Shown here in pieces: positions 7,967-17,573 of a stretch of 64,000 bases of DNA (position 1 is the first letter of the stretch; each line of letters begins with the position of its first letter). The DNA is from Cerasicoccus frondis (GTDB lineage Bacteria > Verrucomicrobiota > Verrucomicrobiia > Opitutales > Cerasicoccaceae). Where the stretch lies: assembly GCA_031296915.1 (NCBI GenBank), contig JAVDPC010000005.1:1-64000 (forward strand), written 5' to 3'. The notes below the pieces were generated by a model, which saw only the letters and a list, made by a program, of their open reading frames with translations, was not told the origin of the DNA and did no database searches. Position numbers and translations under genes: made by a program.

Positions 7967-8557
7967 ATGAGTGAGAACACTACCATCAGCGAAATGCGTC
8001 AACGGCTCATCGACCAATCCCTTCATGATCAGTGGTGGTTGGCCACGGACGGCGTCACTCAGCCCGAGCCGATTACCCTGCTGGCCATCGAGTCCGCATT
8101 TCGCAGCAGCCCGCGTTGCAAATATCAGCTCTGCCACGCCCAGGATGACGCCGCCAACCCCGATAATTGGCGCAAACTGACACTCCCCTCGCCTCCCCGT
8201 CGCAAAATGCTCTCCCGCGGTCATGTCACCGTCTTTCGTGGAGGCATCGGCCATGAAGCGGACACAAAGTCCGTCACCCCATTTCCACAAAACCTGTCGA
8301 AGGCTCTGGAAAAACACCAAACCATTCCCACGCAGCTCCATCAGCTCGCGGAAATGGTGGAGTCACTCCACCAGACGATGCAGCACCTGCTCCAGTCCAG
8401 CGAGCGGGCACAGCAGTTTGACGAGCGCGAACGCAATCTGCGTGAAATGGAAGACCTGATCTGCGATAAAGCGAAAGAGCTTGAGGAAGAGCGAGTCGAA
8501 CTCCAGCAATTGCGTGACGAGCTGAAACGCCAAAGCTTCCGCGTCGGCTCAGCCTAA
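7967..8557 (+). CDS. Hypothetical protein with C-terminal coiled coil
   Basis: A 196-residue soluble protein. Residues 1-75 contain QWWLATDGVTQPEPITLLAIESAF, a pattern faintly like the GYF_2/DUF4339 type of small domain (tryptophans then a proline-rich strand and helix); this is weak. Residues 120-190 are rich in E, Q, L and R with heptad spacing and are almost certainly a coiled coil. No signal peptide or membrane segment is seen. The gene is isolated, with a 210-base leader after the rplI terminator. The function is unknown. Confidence 0.65.
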   Translation: MSENTTISEMRQRLIDQSLHDQWWLATDGVTQPEPITLLAIESAFRSSPRCKYQLCHAQDDAANPDNWRKLTLPSPPRRKMLSRGHVTVFRGGIGHEADTKSVTPFPQNLSKALEKHQTIPTQLHQLAEMVESLHQTMQHLLQSSERAQQFDERERNLREMEDLICDKAKELEEERVELQQLRDELKRQSFRVGSA

Positions 8558-8888
8558 TCTTCAGCAACATCAGTGTTATCAGCTAACGAGATTTGCCAGC
8601 CATAAAAAAATAGAGGCCCCCCTCTCCCAAGGGGGACCTCCCGCCATCTCTACTGTGTTATCATTCCGTCGGGCTTGCGCCCGAGAAAATTCTCTCTGAT
8701 GTGAGGATATATCGTCAGTTAGCTCAATAGCTTTAGAGCTGATAGTGACTTTTTTTCAAAATTTGTTTCAACGAGGCTAATTAAACGAACGTTTTGAAGC
8801 ATGAAGCTAAAGTTTTACTTTTGCACGCATAAAAATGACTTTTTCCCCTAACTTCGATACGGGAACCACATCAGAAAATCTGATCAAA
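8558..8888. other. Intergenic stretch between the coiled-coil gene and dsbD
   Basis: This 331-base stretch is AT-rich. The only structure recognised is the minus-strand terminator at 8604-8640; nothing else in it could be assigned. Confidence 0.6.
8604..8640 (-). terminator. Intrinsic terminator for the dsbD transcript
   Basis: Read on the minus strand, a 10-bp stem (gaggtccccc / ggggggcctc, one G-U pair) with an 8-base loop is followed by TATTTTTTTA. It lies about 250 bases past the dsbD stop codon, so the mRNA would have a long 3' tail. Confidence 0.75.
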
Positions 8889-11096
8889 TTAAACGCCTTC
8901 AGGGCCAATCTCGGCCAATGCAGCACGCACATTAGCGTCGGTTAGCAGCTCTGGCAAAATCACTGGCTTCTCGCGACCAGGGATATATAAAATATTAAAA
9001 GGCACTGCGCTGCGATCAAATTCGGACAAGGCGCGGGCAATCTCCGCATTGTGGTCCGTCCAATCCGCCTTCAACGTGGCGACATTGTATTTCTGGAATT
9101 CCCGCACGAGGTCCAAGTCGTTGTAGACACGCTTGTTGACTTGGCAGGTTGCGCACCAGCGCGCCGTGAAGTCAATATAGACGGGCCGCCCTTCGGCGAG
9201 TAAATCCTGCACCGCTTCCGGCGACCACTTTTCCCAGACCAGGAAGTCCAGTTGCTCGCCGGATTCCTTAGCCTGCTCAATCAGCGCCGCCCGACGCTCG
9301 TCTTCGCTGATCTTCGACCACGCAAACGCCAGCGGACCACAAATAAGCAGTAACGCCGCCGCAGTCGCCGTCCACCTCACGGCCTTGGACTTGAGCAGTG
9401 TGCCCCAGCGCCCAAAAATCCAGCAGCCCATCGCCGCCAGCACCAGGCCGAACAGCACCGCCAGCAACGTGTAAGGCTCCACCTGATCGGCCAGCACCCA
9501 CACCAGCGCCGCCACCGTGGCATACAGCAGAAACGCCATCCCTTGCTTAAACGTTTCCATCCAGGCGCCCGGTTTGGGCAGTTTGCGCGTCAGTTGCGGG
9601 AAGAACGAAAAGAGCAAATAGGGGAACGCCAGGCCCAGCCCGATCACCGTTAGCAGCACTTCACGCTGCACAAAGGAGGTTTTCACCAAGGCCCCCAGCA
9701 CGGGCGCCAGAAACGGCGCGGCGCACGGCGCGCCAACCGCCACGGCAAACAGCCCCGAGCAAAATGTGCCCACCAGCCCGGCGCGCGAACTCCACTGCGA
9801 TCCCAGGCCGACCGCCGAAACGCCGAATTCAAACAGACCGCTCAAACTCAGGCTGAAAACAAACACCAGCACGATGAGGAACGTCACAAACTTAGGCGTC
9901 AGCCAGGAGGCCCAACCGCCTGCAATGTCACCCGAGCTCATAAACGTCTGATGCACTGGCTCAAACAACAGCCCAATCGCCCAAAAGCTCACCAGCACGC
10001 CCAGCGTGTAGACGAGGCCATGGACAATCACTTTGCGGTGCGACTCGCCCGCCTGGCTCACAAAGCCCATCACCTTCAGCCCGATCACCGGGAACACGCA
10101 GGGCATCAGGTTTAAAATCATGCCGCCAATGAACGCCAACGGGATCAGCCCAACCCATGAGGCGCCGCCCTCTCCTGCGGTCGGCGTCGATTCACCGCTC
10201 GTCGGCGCAGCATCACCGCTTGGCTCAGCCACCGGCGCACTGCCAGCGCTCAGTGTCGGGTCAACCGACAGGCCAATGACGCCACCATCGGGCAGCCAGC
10301 CATTCGCCGCGCGGATGACGCCTGGCAGGGTCGTGGGTTGATCTCCGCCAAAAAATTCACTCTCCGTCAGGCTAATCTTGATGACGCCATCCGCGTCGCG
10401 CTGAACGGTCTGCTCTGACGCCGGATCGATGTAGGCGTTGACGGAGAAAAAGATCAGTTCGCCCGGGTCAACCCCTGCTGCAGCGGCCTTGGGCGTCAGG
10501 GTTAAAGTCACCACATCGCCACTCTGTGAAGCCGTGGCGGCCCAGGCGTCGGGCATTGGCTGCGGCCAACGTTTTTCACGCGTTTCGTCAAGTTGCGGCG
10601 CCCACTCGGTCAGTTCCGGGGACATCTTGGAGATCGGCAAATCCAACGCCAGATCCACGCCGCCCGGCACGCACATTTTGTCATCACATTCCAGCCAATC
10701 AGCCCGCGCCTTCAGCGCCAAAGTCCGACCGGCGAGATCTGGCGAGAGCGAAACTTTCATCATCAGGAACACCTCGTCCTCGTAGACGTAATTCATGATG
10801 CCTTCCTGGCTGAAAACCTTGGGCGTCGGCCAATGAATTTCACCGATCTCCACCCCCGTCGGCAAATCCTGCCAGGTAACCGTAGTCTTGATGCCCGCGT
10901 CACCCGGGTTTTCCCAGTATGTGTGCCAATGCGGGTCCATTTTCATCCGCAGCGCCACCCAAAAAGTCGCTCCTGGCTGCACGCTCGAGACATAGGAAAC
11001 CAGCTCGGCCTCCACATGCTGACTCCGCTGCGGGGCCGCCGCCAGCGCTACAACTCCCACCAGCCAGAGGGCTAAAATACGCAAATTTTTTTTCAT
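8889..11096 (-). CDS. dsbD: Protein-disulfide reductase DsbD-like (ScsB-type), three-domain
   Basis: A 735-residue protein. A signal peptide (residues 1-20, ending LAAA) leads to a periplasmic DsbD-alpha/ScsB-like domain with a C137-x4-C142 pair (ECDDKMC). A membrane domain of about eight helices follows (residues 315-620) with LMPCVFPVIG and GAPCAAPFLAP, the two cysteines of the DsbD/CcdA channel. A thioredoxin domain ends the protein, with WCATC at residues 647-651. It would carry electrons from cytoplasmic thioredoxin to periplasmic substrates. All three cysteine pairs are intact. It is monocistronic. Confidence 0.93.
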   Translation of the reverse strand: MKKNLRILALWLVGVVALAAAPQRSQHVEAELVSYVSSVQPGATFWVALRMKMDPHWHTYWENPGDAGIKTTVTWQDLPTGVEIGEIHWPTPKVFSQEGIMNYVYEDEVFLMMKVSLSPDLAGRTLALKARADWLECDDKMCVPGGVDLALDLPISKMSPELTEWAPQLDETREKRWPQPMPDAWAATASQSGDVVTLTLTPKAAAAGVDPGELIFFSVNAYIDPASEQTVQRDADGVIKISLTESEFFGGDQPTTLPGVIRAANGWLPDGGVIGLSVDPTLSAGSAPVAEPSGDAAPTSGESTPTAGEGGASWVGLIPLAFIGGMILNLMPCVFPVIGLKVMGFVSQAGESHRKVIVHGLVYTLGVLVSFWAIGLLFEPVHQTFMSSGDIAGGWASWLTPKFVTFLIVLVFVFSLSLSGLFEFGVSAVGLGSQWSSRAGLVGTFCSGLFAVAVGAPCAAPFLAPVLGALVKTSFVQREVLLTVIGLGLAFPYLLFSFFPQLTRKLPKPGAWMETFKQGMAFLLYATVAALVWVLADQVEPYTLLAVLFGLVLAAMGCWIFGRWGTLLKSKAVRWTATAAALLLICGPLAFAWSKISEDERRAALIEQAKESGEQLDFLVWEKWSPEAVQDLLAEGRPVYIDFTARWCATCQVNKRVYNDLDLVREFQKYNVATLKADWTDHNAEIARALSEFDRSAVPFNILYIPGREKPVILPELLTDANVRAALAEIGPEGV

Positions 11097-11192
11097 GAAT
11101 CAGTTACGTCGCATCCTGCTAGAAATCCTGACACGGACCTTAGCCAATTGTTCGACGTTTGTCTAATCCAATGGCCACAATGCGCTCAGACC

Positions 11193-11627
11193 TTATTCCA
11201 CAAACTGGATCGCCATACCGCGGAAAATCGAGCGCGAGCGCACGGTGTCCTGATAAATGACGCCCCAGTCCGTGATGTAAGTCGGCGAACTCCAGGTGTC
11301 GATGGTCGTCTGCGGGTCCATGATGATGACGCCATCCGCGCCGACCTCCGCCGCCTTCGCCCGGAAATGCTGAAACAACGCCTCCTCGTCAGGCACGCTC
11401 TGATAGGTCGGGATGCTGATCACGCCAAGCTCCCGGTAGCGTTTTTCCGGCCGCTGCACCAGAAACAGCGTCACCTCTTGCGGGCTAATCGGCCCACGCG
11501 CAGCCATTTGCTGCGCCAATTCCTCGCCAGCTGGCGTCTCAGGGTTATTCAACGGCGCATAGTAGACATTATAAGTGCAACCAGTGAGCCCGAGCATCCC
11601 GATGAAAAGCATAAGGCAACGAATCAT
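11193..11627 (-). CDS. Putative lipoprotein, YbjQ-like fold possible
   Basis: A 144-residue protein with a short signal peptide and a lipobox LTGC (Cys at residue 17), so it is expected to be a lipoprotein. The mature part has a segment KRYRELGVISI and then HFRAKAAEVGADGVIIMD, a pattern common in small bacterial lipoproteins of the DUF4156/YbjQ-like kind; this link is tentative. It is transcribed towards dsbD, 96 bases upstream of its ATG, and may or may not share a transcript. The function is unknown. Confidence 0.7.
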   Translation of the reverse strand: MIRCLMLFIGMLGLTGCTYNVYYAPLNNPETPAGEELAQQMAARGPISPQEVTLFLVQRPEKRYRELGVISIPTYQSVPDEEALFQHFRAKAAEVGADGVIIMDPQTTIDTWSSPTYITDWGVIYQDTVRSRSIFRGMAIQFVE

Positions 11628-11831
11628 CCCGCTAAGCTAGCGCATTTTCAGCGAGATGCGAACCGAATTCGAAGTCGAAGTCGTTGATTCCCAACATGGG
11701 TTAATAGTCAGAGCCATTCACTAATAAAATGCTCGGGCGTTCACTTTTTAGTTGTGAGCGCATCTTCCATGATTAGTATTCAATCGATCACCTAAGCAAG
11801 CAAAGGAAATCTCCCAATTACAGCTCCTGAA

Positions 11832-11919
11832 GGTTGCGCGGATCGTCTCGATCCGCAGTTACATCCTGTTGGTAAACCGGTGGGGCAACGTAATGCGGAT
11901 CGAGACGATCCGCGCAACC
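11832..11919. repeat. REP-like inverted pair (BIME-like), perfect 26-bp arms
   Basis: Arms 11832-11857 and 11894-11919 are exact reverse complements around a 36-base spacer. Each arm is itself a hairpin: gcggatcg-tct-cgatccgc, an 8-bp stem with a 3-base loop, preceded by GGTTGC. This head-to-head layout is the one known for REP doublets. Confidence 0.85.
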
Positions 11920-12322
11920 CTTGCCACTCCAATTCTACACCAATTATAACCACCATGCACCACTCTCCCCATCATCACTCCCACCCGCCATAGCGACCGC
12001 CGCTGAGGTATCCCAGTCGACGCCATGCGAGGCCATTCGGACCGCGCGCGCCGCAACGCCATGCAAACGGGCCCATTCGTCAACTGATTGGTGTAAAGAG
12101 TCAGTTGAACGACGCCCAAGCTCTGTGTGAATCCGTTGAGCGCGCGACGTCCTATGCCAGCCTGGTCAGCGCCGCGTCGACGTGTCGCAGGCAACCCCTG
12201 AGTCGCCTGCACCCCCACCTGCGCCGAATCCCGGCGAACGGGCGGGAATTTTTATGTTCTTTGAAAAGAAAAATCCGGGCCGGAGCCCCCCCCTCCCCGG
12301 CGCGAGCGCCGGGAAATTAAAA

Positions 12323-12504
12323 ATTAAAGTGAGCAAATTAAAGTTCAGGCAGGAACTTAAACATGACATGAAATTACCGGGTGGAGCAAATGCAGGCCCT
12401 CGTAACCGTCATGCCAACTCTAGCAGAGGAACGATATGCCATATAAAAAGGCCCGGCAATTCAGCCGAGCCCTTCTCTTTAATTTTTAATTTGCTCACTT
12501 TAAT
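12323..12504. repeat. 20-bp perfect inverted repeat around the uxs 3' end
   Basis: The arms 12323-12342 (attaaagtgagcaaattaaa) and 12485-12504 are exact reverse complements, 142 bases apart. The right arm ends one base before the uxs stop codon. The interior contains the uxs terminator and no gene. Confidence 0.7.
12445..12471 (-). terminator. Intrinsic terminator for galE-uxs
   Basis: On the minus strand, ggctcggc / gccgggcc (one mismatch) with a 6-base loop is followed by TTTTTAT. It lies about 35 bases past the uxs stop codon. Confidence 0.8.
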
Positions 12505-12505
12505 C

Positions 12506-13438
12506 TCACTTCGACAGCAAGCTGTCGAAGTAAGGAATCGTCTTCTTCAAGCCTTCTTCGAGCGGGACAGTGGGCTCCCAGCCGAGGTACTGCTTGGCCA
12601 GAGTGATGTCCGGCTGGCGCTGCTTGGGATCGTCCGACGGCAGTGGCTTGTAGACGATCTTCGACTTGCCGCCAACGAGCTCGACGACCTTTTCGGCCAA
12701 CTGCTTGATGGTGAACTCGCCCGGGTTGCCGATGTTAATCGGGCCCGTAATGCCGTCCTTGTTCATGAGGCGCATCATGCCCTCGATGTTGTCGTCCACA
12801 TAGCAGAAGGAACGCGTCTGCGAACCATCTCCATAGATGGTGATGTCCTCGCCGCGCAGAGCCTGGCAGATAAAATTAGAAACCACACGGCCGTCCTGCG
12901 GGTCCATGCGAGGGCCATAGGTGTTGAAAATCCGCATCACGCGGATGTCCACGCGGTTCTGTCGGTGATAATCAAAGAAGAGGGTTTCGGCGCAGCGCTT
13001 GCCCTCGTCATAGCAGGAGCGAATGCCGATCGGGTTGACATTGCCCCAATAAGTTTCGGGCTGCGGGTGCACGCTGGGGTCACCATAAATCTCCGAAGTG
13101 GAGGCCTGGAGCACACGGGCATTGACGCGCTTGGCGAGGCCGAGGCAATTGATCGCCCCCATGACGGAGGTCTTGATCGTCTTGATCGCGTTGTATTGGT
13201 AATGCACGGGCGAAGCCGGGCAAGCCAGGTTGTAGATCTGGTCAACCTCGGCCTTGAAGGGATCGACCACATCGTGGCGCATGAACTCGAACTGGTGGGA
13301 GTCCAGCAAGTGGTCGATGTTCTTTTTGCGGCCCGTAAAGCAGTTATCCAAACAGATAACGCTGTGGCCTTCGGCAATCAGTCGTTCGCAAAGGTGGCTG
13401 CCTAGAAACCCGGCGCCACCGGTAACAAGAACTCGCAT
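12506..13438 (-). CDS. uxs: UDP-glucuronate decarboxylase (UDP-xylose synthase)
   Basis: A 310-residue extended SDR starting at the ATG at 13438 ([16 protein letters not shown]); an open frame upstream adds a non-conserved 23 residues. The Rossmann motif GGAGFLGS, the serine region [10 protein letters not shown] and the active-site Tyr-Lys in SCYDEGKR are present. The '[14 protein letters not shown]' pattern is typical of UDP-GlcA decarboxylases, which make UDP-xylose from UDP-glucuronate. It is 26 bases after galE, so a two-gene transcript is likely. The ugd gene at 60.6 kb would supply UDP-glucuronate. Confidence 0.92.
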   Translation of the reverse strand: MRVLVTGGAGFLGSHLCERLIAEGHSVICLDNCFTGRKKNIDHLLDSHQFEFMRHDVVDPFKAEVDQIYNLACPASPVHYQYNAIKTIKTSVMGAINCLGLAKRVNARVLQASTSEIYGDPSVHPQPETYWGNVNPIGIRSCYDEGKRCAETLFFDYHRQNRVDIRVMRIFNTYGPRMDPQDGRVVSNFICQALRGEDITIYGDGSQTRSFCYVDDNIEGMMRLMNKDGITGPINIGNPGEFTIKQLAEKVVELVGGKSKIVYKPLPSDDPKQRQPDITLAKQYLGWEPTVPLEEGLKKTIPYFDSLLSK

Positions 13439-13464
13439 AGTAGTCAGTATTGAGGATTGAAAAT

Positions 13465-14454
13465 TTAGTCGCCGTAGCCGTCTGGATGCGCGGAATGCCA
13501 CTGCCAAGCGGTTTCCACGATCTTGTCAATGGAGTCAAACTCGACCTTCCAGCCAAGTTCTGTCTGGGCCTTGGTGGAGTCGGCAAAAAGCGCGGGCGGG
13601 TCGCCCGGACGACGCACATCTTCCACGACTGGAACGGTCTTGCCCGTAACGCGCTCCACCGCAGAAATAACTTCACGGACCGAGTTCGGCGTGCCTGTTC
13701 CCAGGTTATAAAAGAAGGATTGCCCCGGCTCGCTCAGTTTGTCGAAGACGGCAATGTGCGCGCGGGAAAGGTCGTCTACGTGGACATAGTCGCGCAGGCA
13801 AGTGCCATCGGGCGTATCGTAGTCCGTGCCGAAAATCTTGATATTCTCGCGCTTGCCAACGGCTGCGTCGATAATGAGCGGGATCAGGTGGGTTTCCGGC
13901 TGGTGATCTTCACCAATAGAGCCATCCACCGAAGCGCCAGCGGCATTGAAGTAGCGGAACGCGGCAAAAGACAACCCGTAGGCATGACTCAGCGCCTTGA
14001 GAATATTCTCCACATCAAGCTTCGTCTGGCCATAAGGATTAATCGGCGCCTGCGGCAAGTCCTCGGTCATTGGCAAACGCTCAGGCACGCCATAGGTCGC
14101 GCAAGTCGAGGAGAAGACAAACTTCTTCACACCGGCTTCATGCATCGCCTCCAGCAGATGCAGTGTCGCGACAACGTTGTTCTCGTAATACTTGAAGGGC
14201 TCGGTAACGGACTCGCCTACGTAGCAGTATGCGGCGAAGTGCATGACCAGCTCAATGGACTCGTCCTTGAGCACTTTGCCTACAAACGCTTTGTCGCCAA
14301 GGTCGCCCTCGTAGAACGGAACTTCGGGAGTCAGCGCCCCCTTGTGTCCGTAGACCAGGTTGTCCAACACAACTGGTTTATGCCCCGCCGCAATGAGCTG
14401 GCGGACGCAGTGACTGCCAATGTAACCAGCGCCTCCTACGACCAAAACTTTCAT
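13465..14454 (-). CDS. galE: UDP-glucose 4-epimerase
   Basis: A 329-residue SDR with GGAGYIGSH at residues 7-15, the serine motif FSSTCATYG and the Tyr-Lys pair in [11 protein letters not shown]. The segments [20 protein letters not shown] and [17 protein letters not shown] type patterns are specific to GalE. It interconverts UDP-glucose and UDP-galactose in the cytoplasm. The ATG at 14454 is the natural start. It leads a pair with uxs, and the two would broaden the UDP-hexose/pentose pool for the glycan genes. Confidence 0.95.
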   Translation of the reverse strand: MKVLVVGGAGYIGSHCVRQLIAAGHKPVVLDNLVYGHKGALTPEVPFYEGDLGDKAFVGKVLKDESIELVMHFAAYCYVGESVTEPFKYYENNVVATLHLLEAMHEAGVKKFVFSSTCATYGVPERLPMTEDLPQAPINPYGQTKLDVENILKALSHAYGLSFAAFRYFNAAGASVDGSIGEDHQPETHLIPLIIDAAVGKRENIKIFGTDYDTPDGTCLRDYVHVDDLSRAHIAVFDKLSEPGQSFFYNLGTGTPNSVREVISAVERVTGKTVPVVEDVRRPGDPPALFADSTKAQTELGWKVEFDSIDKIVETAWQWHSAHPDGYGD

Positions 14455-14572
14455 AAGTCGCTAGTGAATGCCAAACACTCCAGCCCAAGGCAACCCCAAA
14501 GGCTGAGTGGCGCCGGATTGACGCGACTAACCGTGAGGATATTAGGAAAACTCACCTGTATGGCGTCAGGCC

Positions 14573-15517
14573 TCATTCACCTTCAGAGGAGCACTTTTTG
14601 GGAAACGTCATTTCGAACTTCGCGCCACCGAGGTTCGAGGCCAAGCAGACGATCTCGCCATCGTGCAGGTGCATCGCGGCGCGCGCCGAAGCCAGCCCCA
14701 AGCCAGCTCCTTCCGGGTGTTGCGAATAGTAAGGAGCAAAAATGCTCTCGCGCTCACTCGCGGGCACGCCTGGCCCGTCGTCCTCCACCGTCACGCAGAC
14801 TGTATCCGCCAACTCGGTAATGCGAATCAGCACCCGGGAACCCTCCCCAGCATGCCGCGCGACATTGGTCAGCAAATTAAGCAGCACCTGGAAGTATAGA
14901 TGCCGGTTCAGTGGAACGATGCAGTCCCCCTTGGATTGACATTCAATGTTGAGCCGGGACACCGGGTGATCGTGGTCTAAAAAGTGAATCACGCGCTCGG
15001 ATTCGTTCTTCAGACAGCGCGGCTTCAGCTCTCCTGGCTGATCCGCCCGCCCGCCCCGGACCAAGCGCTGATTAAGGGCCATTAGCTCGTCCAGCGACTC
15101 ACTGACAGTATTGAGGATGGATAACATCCGCTGGGGGTCGACGCCGCGGCCAAGGATATCCACCGACATGCGCACTGCGGTGAGCAGGTTATTGGCGTCA
15201 TGCCCGATAGCGCTGGCCAACAACCCGGATGACGCGCGACGGTCAAGCACCTCGATGGAGCGGCGCTGTTTTTCGATTTCCTCATATTGCCGGGCAATCA
15301 ACGACATCAGGTAACGGCTCACCAAGAAAAGGAACACGCCGGTAATGAAGATGAATATAAGCCCTTTGGCTAATTCGACCTCCGCCATGCCTGAATCCTC
15401 ATGAAAGGCATTGGCCACCAGCAGCGTGGAAATCACCAGATACAAGCTCGCCAGAACGATATAACCACCTGCCAATATCAGCCCAAGTCGGGTTGGACTG
15501 CGTTTGCTTTTTGGCAC
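14573..15517 (-). CDS. Orphan membrane sensor histidine kinase
   Basis: A 314-residue protein with a GTG start. Two membrane helices (about residues 11-33 and 49-68) enclose a very short periplasmic loop, so it probably senses within the membrane or through another protein. A coiled-coil linker leads to an H-box variant SAIGHDANNLL (HDANN rather than the common HELRN/HEINQ), then the N-box NLLTNVARHAGEG, the G1 motif DDGPGVP and G2 GAGLGLA. All ATP-binding motifs look intact. No response regulator is adjacent, so its partner is elsewhere or it is not a classical pair. Confidence 0.88.
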   Translation of the reverse strand: MPKSKRSPTRLGLILAGGYIVLASLYLVISTLLVANAFHEDSGMAEVELAKGLIFIFITGVFLFLVSRYLMSLIARQYEEIEKQRRSIEVLDRRASSGLLASAIGHDANNLLTAVRMSVDILGRGVDPQRMLSILNTVSESLDELMALNQRLVRGGRADQPGELKPRCLKNESERVIHFLDHDHPVSRLNIECQSKGDCIVPLNRHLYFQVLLNLLTNVARHAGEGSRVLIRITELADTVCVTVEDDGPGVPASERESIFAPYYSQHPEGAGLGLASARAAMHLHDGEIVCLASNLGGAKFEMTFPKKCSSEGE

Positions 15518-15621
15518 TGTAGTGGCGTCTTCTATGCGCTTAAGGAAACTAGCCCAAGTTTAGTTTTCAACTGTAATATTAATAATTGAGCGCTTAGGGC
15601 ATCTGCGACATAGAAAAATGC

Positions 15622-17511
15622 TCAAACCTTCTCTGGATCATGCACTTCACGCCCATCACTGTAGAGATATTCGGGGAGTATGTCCAGGACTGCAGAGCGG
15701 ATTTGCTCTGAATCGTTCATTGAGGCCAAGTCCTTAATCTGGGCAAGCAGCCTTGCTGCTTCCTCAGCGGAAAGTGGAGCGGCTGTCAGCCGGTAAACTT
15801 TGGGGTGGGTGGTCGTTTCATGAATCTCCGCATCGTAGCTGAGTTCTTCGAAAAGTTTTTCGCCTGGGCGCAGGCCAATAATTTCGATGGTGATATCCCT
15901 GCCGGGCTCCAACCCACGCATTTCGATCATCAGGCGCGCGACCTCCATCACCTTCAAAGGCTTTCCCATATCGAGCATGAAGATCTCGCCGCCACTGCCC
16001 TGCGTGGCGCTTTGCAGCACCAGCCCAACCGCTTCAGGAATGGACATGAAATAGCGGGTCACATCCTGATGAGTGACCGTCACCGGCCCGCCCCCGGCAA
16101 TCTGCCGGTCAAAGATCGGGGCCACACTGCCCGACGACCCAATCACATTGCCAAAACGCACCGCCACAAAGGCCGGCCCGCCATTGCCCCGAGGCCGCGA
16201 CTGCAACAATTGCTCGGCAAGGCGTTTGGAAGCGCCCATCAAACTCGAAGGGTTAATCGCCTTATCCGTGGAAATGAAGACCATCCGCTCAGCGCCATAG
16301 CTCGTCGCCAAGTCCGCCAAATCGTTCGTCGCGAGGGTGTTTGTCCGGAAGCCCTCAGCGGGAAAAAGCTCCATCATCGGCACGTGCTTCAAAGCAGCGG
16401 AGTGGAAGATAATCTCCGGTCGCTCAGCCTTGAAAATGGCTTCCATGGTCGCCTCATCTCGAACATCCGCCAAGACAGGAAAGACCAAATGCCCATTGTC
16501 CTCCTGCCGCAGCCTTTGCTCGATCTGAAACAGCGCAACTTCGGAGTTATCCAGAATCAGGAGTTTGCTGGGGCCCATGGCCAAAATCTGGCGCGCTAAC
16601 TCGCTGCCAATGCTGCCCCCGGAGCCGGTTACCAACACACGTTTGTTGCCCAGCAACCGGTGAATGCGAGGCAGGTCAATTTCCAGCGAATTGCGCCCCA
16701 ACACGTCGTCTAGCCCAACGGGGCGAATCGCATCCACCCGCAAGACGCCATTGGGCATTTCCTGCACGCTGGGCACGATGTAAAGCGGCACGTGCAAGCG
16801 ACGGCATTTCCAGACCAAATCCCGTATCTGCTCCGCAGGCAGCTCTGGATCCGTGATGATGATGCGGTTCGGGTCAAAGCGGCGACATATCTGCTCTAAT
16901 TGCGCAATCCCCCCACCCACCGGCACGCCTTGCCAATGCTGACCGCTCAGCAGTTTCCGGCGACTGCTGATCAACCCGACAACCCGCATGCCAAAACCAC
17001 GATGACTACGGGTCTGCTCAATCAGTTGATACGATAAAAAGCCCGTGCCAACCAGCACCACACGTGACGCTTGCACCGGCAGCTCAGCCAAGTTTCCGGT
17101 CAGGATTTGCCGCAGGCTCGTGGACAAAGCCATGATAAAGCTCAACGATACAAAAAGAAGCAGCCCGTTGATTAAGATGACCGAGCGCGGAGCCGTTTTA
17201 TCGCCCGAAAAGATAAACCATAGATAGAGCAAAAAGCAGCTCAACAGGCCTATGGACAAGGTAATGCGCATGAAGTCCCACCAGCGAAAACGAGCCACCA
17301 GCGGAGAAAACAAGCCAAAGGCGTAAAAGACAATGTACTCCAGCGGCAAAATCCACTGCATCGTCTCCCACATGCGTGACTGCCAGTTGACTGGCTCCAC
17401 TGGTAGACTAAACTCGAAACGAATCTGATAGGCTAGAAAGAGCGAAAAAGCGCTGGCTACCAGGATCGAAGCCCAGTGGATGAGTCGGGTTCTGCGGATT
17501 CCGCGTTTCAT
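15622..17511 (-). CDS. UDP-N-acetylglucosamine 4,6-dehydratase, membrane-bound CapD/PglF/WbpM family
   Basis: A 629-residue protein with four N-terminal membrane helices (about 10-125), a first Rossmann/CoA_binding_3 domain (about 150-280) and a C-terminal catalytic SDR domain with VTGSGGSIGSELARQI. The usual YxxxK is replaced by the S-M-K form (ISTDKAINPSSLMGASKR), as in WbpM and PglF. It dehydrates UDP-GlcNAc to the 4-keto-6-deoxy sugar at the inner face of the membrane. A DegT-type aminotransferase gene lies directly upstream, matching the PglF-PglE pair of UDP-bacillosamine pathways. Confidence 0.92.
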   Translation of the reverse strand: MKRGIRRTRLIHWASILVASAFSLFLAYQIRFEFSLPVEPVNWQSRMWETMQWILPLEYIVFYAFGLFSPLVARFRWWDFMRITLSIGLLSCFLLYLWFIFSGDKTAPRSVILINGLLLFVSLSFIMALSTSLRQILTGNLAELPVQASRVVLVGTGFLSYQLIEQTRSHRGFGMRVVGLISSRRKLLSGQHWQGVPVGGGIAQLEQICRRFDPNRIIITDPELPAEQIRDLVWKCRRLHVPLYIVPSVQEMPNGVLRVDAIRPVGLDDVLGRNSLEIDLPRIHRLLGNKRVLVTGSGGSIGSELARQILAMGPSKLLILDNSEVALFQIEQRLRQEDNGHLVFPVLADVRDEATMEAIFKAERPEIIFHSAALKHVPMMELFPAEGFRTNTLATNDLADLATSYGAERMVFISTDKAINPSSLMGASKRLAEQLLQSRPRGNGGPAFVAVRFGNVIGSSGSVAPIFDRQIAGGGPVTVTHQDVTRYFMSIPEAVGLVLQSATQGSGGEIFMLDMGKPLKVMEVARLMIEMRGLEPGRDITIEIIGLRPGEKLFEELSYDAEIHETTTHPKVYRLTAAPLSAEEAARLLAQIKDLASMNDSEQIRSAVLDILPEYLYSDGREVHDPEKV

Positions 17512-17573
17512 TAAATATCCAATCGAGAAAAAGTATTTCTAGCTCACAGGCAATGTCGTTTCCAACTTCAGCA

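Larger units (their letters stand above)
11628..12505. other. 878-base non-coding stretch with palindromes
   Basis: No convincing gene is present; the open frames on the plus strand are read-through shadows of uxs and galE. It holds a perfect 26-bp inverted pair (11832-11919), a GC hairpin at 12296-12313, a 20-bp inverted pair (12323/12485) and a minus-strand terminator (12445-12471). Confidence 0.75.

Noticed and set aside
12296..12313. GC-rich hairpin cccggcg-cgag-cgccggg as a terminator
   Set aside because: It is followed by AATTAAAAATT, not a T-run, and no upstream gene on the plus strand ends there.
12182..13405. Plus-strand open frame of 407 codons
   Set aside because: It is a shadow of the uxs gene and the non-coding region before it; there is no domain and the start region is low-complexity.
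13450..14820. Plus-strand open frame of 456 codons over galE
   Set aside because: Antisense to galE, which has all SDR motifs.
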